This document shows, piece by piece, positions 6,871 to 10,480 of a stretch of DNA of 10,480 nt (positions within the stretch are counted from its first letter, which is position 1; each line of letters starts with the position of its first letter). The notes beneath the pieces were generated by a model. It made no database searches and was not told the origin of the DNA. It saw only the letters and a program-made list of their open reading frames with translations. Position numbers and translations under genes: made by a program. The DNA is taken from positions 1 through 10,480 of the forward strand of contig JAJFMR010000072.1 in assembly GCA_020696915.1 (NCBI GenBank), given 5' to 3'. The stretch comes from Rhizobiaceae bacterium. Its GTDB lineage: Bacteria > Pseudomonadota > Alphaproteobacteria > Rhizobiales > Rhizobiaceae.

Positions 6871-7955
6871 TGGGCTGGACGCTCGGACGGTATTTCCTCA
6901 GTCGCTACGCCGCGATAACCGCGTGGTTCTTCGCCGGCGTCTATGCGCTGGTGTCGCTCATCGATTTCACCGAACTGGCGAATCGCACGTCCGGTGTTCC
7001 CGGTTTTTCGGCCGGCCTCGCGCTGACGGTCTCGATGCTGCGCGTGCCGATGATCATGCAGCAGACAGTGCCCTTCGTGGCGCTGTTTTCTGCGATGGCG
7101 ACGCTGGTGTCGCTCAACCGCCGCTATGAACTGGTCATCGCCCGCGCCGCCGGCATTTCGGCCTGGCAGTTCCTTCTGCCGGCCTGCTTCGGCGCCTTCG
7201 TATTCGGCGCGCTGACAATCGCGGTGCTCAATCCGCTCGCGGCGGAAGGATTTTCCCGCTCCCAGGAACTCGAAGCCCAGCTCAGATCCCGGGAGGTCAC
7301 GTCAAGGTCGGCATTCGACGCCCCCTGGCTCAGGCAGAAGACTGCCGACGGCGAAACGATCATCGGAGCCCGCGCCGTGCTCGAGCAGGGCCTCCTGCTC
7401 GTCGACGCCGTGTTCTTCTCATTCGACGGCAACGACGAGATCGTCGAGCGGCGCGATGCCGCCCGGGCCTACCTTCGGGACGGATACTGGGAACTTCACG
7501 ATGTGCGGCTGCTGACCGCGGGCATGCGGTTCGAGAACCGCGAGATCGACCGGGTGGCCACGAATCTGCGCCCGGAATTCGTGCAGGAACGGCTGGCGCG
7601 CCCCGAAACCGTCCCCGTCCATCGACTTCCCGCCACGATCGAGGTAGCTCGCTCGCTCGGCCTGAGCGCGAACCGGTTCGCCACGCAGTTTCATTCGCTC
7701 GTCGCGATGCCTCTGCTGCTCGTCGCAATGACGCTGATAGCAGCGACGGTTTCGATGCGATTTGCGCGTATGGGACAGTCTGTTACGATGATTCTCGGTG
7801 GCGTGCTGGCTGGCTTTCTGCTTTATGTCGTCACGGTCCTGGTGAAGGCATTCGGGGATGCCGGATTGGTGCCGCCTTTCATCGTGGCCTGGATACCCGT
7901 GGTGGTCGCAATGTTTTTCGGCGTGACGTTCCTGCTGTACAAGGAGGACGGTTAG
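6867..7955 (+). CDS. lptG: LPS export ABC transporter permease LptG
   Basis: The 362-residue product is the usual LptG length (360 in E. coli) and the partner of LptF. It has three N-terminal membrane helices (about residues 15-35, 60-80, 100-121), a periplasmic beta-jellyroll domain (about 130-265), and three C-terminal helices (about 275-297, 306-328, 335-357). Glu88 in RRYELVIARAAGIS is the coupling-helix glutamate facing LptB. FATQFHSLVAMPLLL before TM4 is also characteristic. The start codon GTG 6867-6869 overlaps the lptF stop (GTGA). The next codon, ATG 6870-6872, is an equally possible start that would drop one residue; GAGG at 6855-6858 fits either. The overlap implies translational coupling, which fits a 1:1 LptF-LptG complex. 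The 3' end contains the ribosome binding site for lptD. Confidence 0.95.
   Translation: MMGWTLGRYFLSRYAAITAWFFAGVYALVSLIDFTELANRTSGVPGFSAGLALTVSMLRVPMIMQQTVPFVALFSAMATLVSLNRRYELVIARAAGISAWQFLLPACFGAFVFGALTIAVLNPLAAEGFSRSQELEAQLRSREVTSRSAFDAPWLRQKTADGETIIGARAVLEQGLLLVDAVFFSFDGNDEIVERRDAARAYLRDGYWELHDVRLLTAGMRFENREIDRVATNLRPEFVQERLARPETVPVHRLPATIEVARSLGLSANRFATQFHSLVAMPLLLVAMTLIAATVSMRFARMGQSVTMILGGVLAGFLLYVVTVLVKAFGDAGLVPPFIVAWIPVVVAMFFGVTFLLYKEDG
7941..7947 (+). promoter_or_regulatory. Strong Shine-Dalgarno sequence deciding the lptD start
   Basis: AAGGAGG is a full match to the anti-Shine-Dalgarno core and lies 7 bases before GTG 7955-7957, inside the last codons of lptG. It is too far (37 bases) from the later in-frame ATG 7985, which would otherwise look like the natural start of the signal peptide. 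This favours the GTG start. Confidence 0.8.
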
Positions 7956-10333
7956 TGGGGGACGCGGAGCCGTCGGGGTCCGGCATGAGGCGGCTGGCGC
8001 TTCTGTGGAGCGCCACGGCACTGTCGTGCGCCGCCGGCCTGCTGCTTCCCGAAAGCGCGTTTGGGCAGACCATCGCCGATCTGGCGCCGGACATAGCTCC
8101 GGACACGCAGATGCTGCTCGAGGCGGACACGCTGATCTACGACAACAATGACGACACGGTGTCGGCGTCGGGCCGGGTCAAGATCGACTACGGCGGCAAT
8201 CGTCTGGTCGCCGACCAGGTCATTTACGACCGCCGCTCGCGCCGGCTGATCGCCCGCGGCAACGTCCAGGTCGTCGACCCGAGAGGCACCACCGCCTACG
8301 CCGACGAGGTCGATGTCACCGACGATTTCGCCGACGGTTTTCTGAACGCGCTTCGGGTGGAGACGGTCGACAAGACCTATTTCGCGTCCGAAAGCGCCGA
8401 GCGCCGCGGCGGCATCCTCACCACCTTCAACAACGGCGTCTACACCGCCTGCGAGCCCTGCGAGGAAAAACCGGACAAAGCGCCGGTGTGGCGTGTCAAA
8501 GCCAAGCGAATCATCTGGAACAGCAGGGCCAAGACCGTCCGTTTCGAAAATGCCGGTTTCGAGTTTCTCGGTGTGCCGCTGGGCATCTGGCCGGCATTCG
8601 AGATCGCCGACCCGACGGTGAAACGGAAGTCGGGGTTCCTGTTCCCCGGTGTCCGATACAAGAGCGAGCTCGGCTTCGGCCTGGCCATCCCCTACTATAT
8701 CGCGCTGTCGCCGACATATGACCTCACGCTGACCGGAACCGGATACACCAACCAGGGATTCCTCGCCGAGGCCGAATGGCGGCAGCGCTTCAACCATGGT
8801 GAGTACAGCATCCGGTTGGCGGGCATCAGTCAGGCCGATCCCGGTGAGTTCGACCAGAATACCGTCGATTCGGGCCCCGAAGGCGATCCCAACAGGTTGC
8901 GCGGCATGATGGGCACGACGGGTCGCTTCGCCATCAATTCGCGCTGGGATTTCGGATGGGACGTTCTCGTCCAGTCGGACAAGAACTTCTCCGATACATA
9001 TGATATCCAGGATTACAGCGACCGGGTGTATCGCTCGTCGATCTATCTGACCGGTCTGGACGACCGGAATTTCTTCGACCTTAGGGCCATGCACTTCCAG
9101 GTGCAGGAAGAGGTTCTCGACGATCACCCGGACGCCCGCAATGACAAGCAGCCCTGGGTGCTGCCGAGTTTCGATTATTCGCGCACGGCCGACCAGCCGG
9201 TCTTCGGCGGCGAACTCAATGTCGACGTCAATGCACGGGCGCTGAGCCGCTCCAGTCTGGACGCGTTTCCCCTGGCCGATCCGCTCAACGTGCGCGGCAT
9301 CGAGGGCACCTCCTCGCGACTGACGGCGGAGGCCGAGTGGAAGCGGTCGATGACGACCGAGGGCGGCCTGGTCGTCATGCCGCTGCTGGCATTCCAGGCC
9401 GACACGACGAGTGTGGATGCCTCGGCCGCCTCGCTCGCGGCGATCGATTCGATGGCGTCCAATCTCGGCGTCGTCTCCGACATCCGCTCTGCCTATCACC
9501 GGTTCATGGCGGCGGCCGGGCTGGAACTTCGCTTCCCTGTGCTGTTTTCATCCGTCAGCTCCAGTCACATCCTGGAACCGATGGCACAAGTCTTCGTGCG
9601 CCCCGACGAAAGCTATGTCGGCACGCTCGACGTGCCCAACGAGGACGCGCAAAGCTTCGTGTTCGACGCCACCACACTGTTCGAGCGCGACAAGTTTTCC
9701 GGCTACGACCGGATCGAGGGGGGTACGCGAGCCAATATCGGATTCCGCTATTCCGCCGCCTACGACAACGGCTGGACGGCCAACGGGCTGCTCGGCCAGT
9801 CCTACCACCTCGCCGGCACCAACTCCTTCGCCGCGCCGGACCGCGTCAATGCAGGCGCCTCCTCCGGTCTCGAAACGGACACCTCCGATTTCGTCGGGCT
9901 GTTCGGGATCGGCTCGCCGCTCGGGTTTTCCGGATCGGTGAGCGCTCGGCTTGACGAACGGACGCTGGAAACGCGCCGCGCCGAACTAAAGGCCGGCTAC
10001 ACGAGCGACCGCCTGTCGGTCTCCGCCAAATACGCCTTCATCCAGGCGCAGCCGCTTTACAGTTTCGAAACGGATCGCCAGGAACTCTCGCTGGGAGCAT
10101 CTACGAGGTTCCACGAGAACTGGCGCGTCTTCGGCTCGGGGACGTACGATCTGGAAAAAAACCTGCTCCTCAAGGACGCGATCGGCCTTGCCTATGACGA
10201 TGAGTGCTTCACCTACATCATGACGCTCTCGGAAAGCCGCGACCGCGACAGCAGGGAAACGTCCCGCACCATCGGATTCAACCTCTCCTTCAGGACGCTT
10301 GGGGACGTCGGGGGGGACACGGCTGGCTTGTGA
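7955..10333 (+). CDS. lptD: LPS-assembly protein LptD
   Basis: This 792-residue outer-membrane protein receives lipopolysaccharide from the LptA bridge and inserts it into the outer leaflet. It does this together with the lipoprotein LptE, which is not in this window. A signal peptide (hydrophobic core about residues 13-31, probable cut after SAFG, residue 37) precedes an LptA/OstA-like beta-jellyroll domain (about 50-165, with LLEADTLIYDNNDDTVSASG and ARGNVQVVD). The conserved linker ACEPCEEKP and the stretch RKSGFLFPGVRYKSELGFG then lead into the beta-barrel that fills the rest. The mature protein has only three cysteines: 166, 169 and 751. The start is GTG 7955, set by AAGGAGG, which puts about ten residues ahead of the MRRLALL that usually opens such a signal; ATG 7985 is the alternative. 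The start overlaps the lptG stop by one base (TAGTG), so the two are coupled. Confidence 0.95.
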   Translation: MGDAEPSGSGMRRLALLWSATALSCAAGLLLPESAFGQTIADLAPDIAPDTQMLLEADTLIYDNNDDTVSASGRVKIDYGGNRLVADQVIYDRRSRRLIARGNVQVVDPRGTTAYADEVDVTDDFADGFLNALRVETVDKTYFASESAERRGGILTTFNNGVYTACEPCEEKPDKAPVWRVKAKRIIWNSRAKTVRFENAGFEFLGVPLGIWPAFEIADPTVKRKSGFLFPGVRYKSELGFGLAIPYYIALSPTYDLTLTGTGYTNQGFLAEAEWRQRFNHGEYSIRLAGISQADPGEFDQNTVDSGPEGDPNRLRGMMGTTGRFAINSRWDFGWDVLVQSDKNFSDTYDIQDYSDRVYRSSIYLTGLDDRNFFDLRAMHFQVQEEVLDDHPDARNDKQPWVLPSFDYSRTADQPVFGGELNVDVNARALSRSSLDAFPLADPLNVRGIEGTSSRLTAEAEWKRSMTTEGGLVVMPLLAFQADTTSVDASAASLAAIDSMASNLGVVSDIRSAYHRFMAAAGLELRFPVLFSSVSSSHILEPMAQVFVRPDESYVGTLDVPNEDAQSFVFDATTLFERDKFSGYDRIEGGTRANIGFRYSAAYDNGWTANGLLGQSYHLAGTNSFAAPDRVNAGASSGLETDTSDFVGLFGIGSPLGFSGSVSARLDERTLETRRAELKAGYTSDRLSVSAKYAFIQAQPLYSFETDRQELSLGASTRFHENWRVFGSGTYDLEKNLLLKDAIGLAYDDECFTYIMTLSESRDRDSRETSRTIGFNLSFRTLGDVGGDTAGL

Positions 10334-10426
10334 GCCGTCGCCGCCGCTTTTTCGGAGACCCGCGGGACCTTCGACGACATGGTTTCGCCGCATAGCGGGA
10401 CCATTACCGCCAGCACATCAGGACAA

Positions 10427-10480
10427 ATGACCGAGACGGGATCAAACTTCATGTTTTCGATGAGGAAGTGCCTCATATCG
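10427..10480 (+). CDS. Start of an open frame, probably SurA-type peptidyl-prolyl isomerase (continues beyond window)
   Basis: Only 18 codons are visible (MTETGSNFMFSMRKCLIS), which is too little for a family call from sequence. The positively charged MRKCLIS at the right edge looks like the beginning of a signal peptide. The position just after lptD on the same strand is where many proteobacteria, including alphaproteobacteria, keep surA, the periplasmic chaperone for outer-membrane barrels such as LptD. The start is uncertain: ATG 10427 has AGGA only 3 bases upstream, ATG 10451 has GGGA 9 bases upstream, ATG 10460 is also possible, and an in-frame ATG at 10379 would give a longer N-terminus. 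I infer surA from context only. Confidence 0.4.
   Translation, partial: MTETGSNFMFSMRKCLIS

Noticed and set aside
7952..9499. A 515-codon open frame on the minus strand, antisense to the first two thirds of lptD
   Set aside because: It shadows the confident lptD frame, has repetitive low-complexity composition, and matches no family I know.
10319..10352. Hairpin (ACGGCT...AGCCGT) followed by a run of five T after lptD, considered as a terminator
   Set aside because: The stem is only six base pairs with mismatched flanks, the T run begins about 10 bases after the stem rather than directly, and a co-directional gene follows closely.
1..10480. Possible mobile element, CRISPR array, phage or toxin-antitoxin module
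   Set aside because: I saw no terminal inverted repeats, transposase or integrase motifs, regularly spaced repeats or tRNA-associated junctions, and the gene order is of core chromosome type.

Overview
This is a high-GC window with almost no non-coding space: no gene-free stretch exceeds 300 bases. It looks like the chromosome of an alphaproteobacterium. A member of the Hyphomicrobiales (rhizobia-like) is my best guess, from the protein sequences, the GC-rich codon use and the LptF-LptG-LptD gene order. I see no sign of a mobile element, phage, CRISPR array or foreign island; this is core, vertically inherited DNA.

The window splits at about 5.4-5.67 kb into two divergent blocks. Leftward (minus strand), in transcription order: pepA (M17 leucyl aminopeptidase), holC (DNA polymerase III chi), an unrecognised protein with two membrane segments, rlmJ (23S rRNA adenine-N6 methyltransferase), a small secreted four-cysteine protein of unknown function, a lipoprotein-type RNase T2, and a YibF-like glutathione S-transferase that runs off the left edge. 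Spacings are 7 to about 130 bases, so much of this could be co-transcribed.

Rightward (plus strand): lptF, lptG and lptD, each start overlapping the previous stop, then the beginning of an open frame that by position is probably surA. LptF and LptG form the membrane part of the ABC transporter that extracts lipopolysaccharide from the inner membrane. LptD is the outer-membrane barrel that inserts it into the surface, and SurA is the periplasmic chaperone for such barrels. The block is thus an LPS-export operon.

The layout holC-pepA diverging from lptF-lptG matches the arrangement known from E. coli, so it appears to be an old conserved neighbourhood. The 261-base divergent region between pepA and lptF is the only sizeable regulatory space; it holds a candidate pepA promoter and an imperfect dyad.

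I did not find a clearly new system. The best leads are the secreted four-cysteine protein paired with a membrane-anchored RNase T2, the unrecognised membrane protein between holC and rlmJ, and the reduced cysteine set of LptD.
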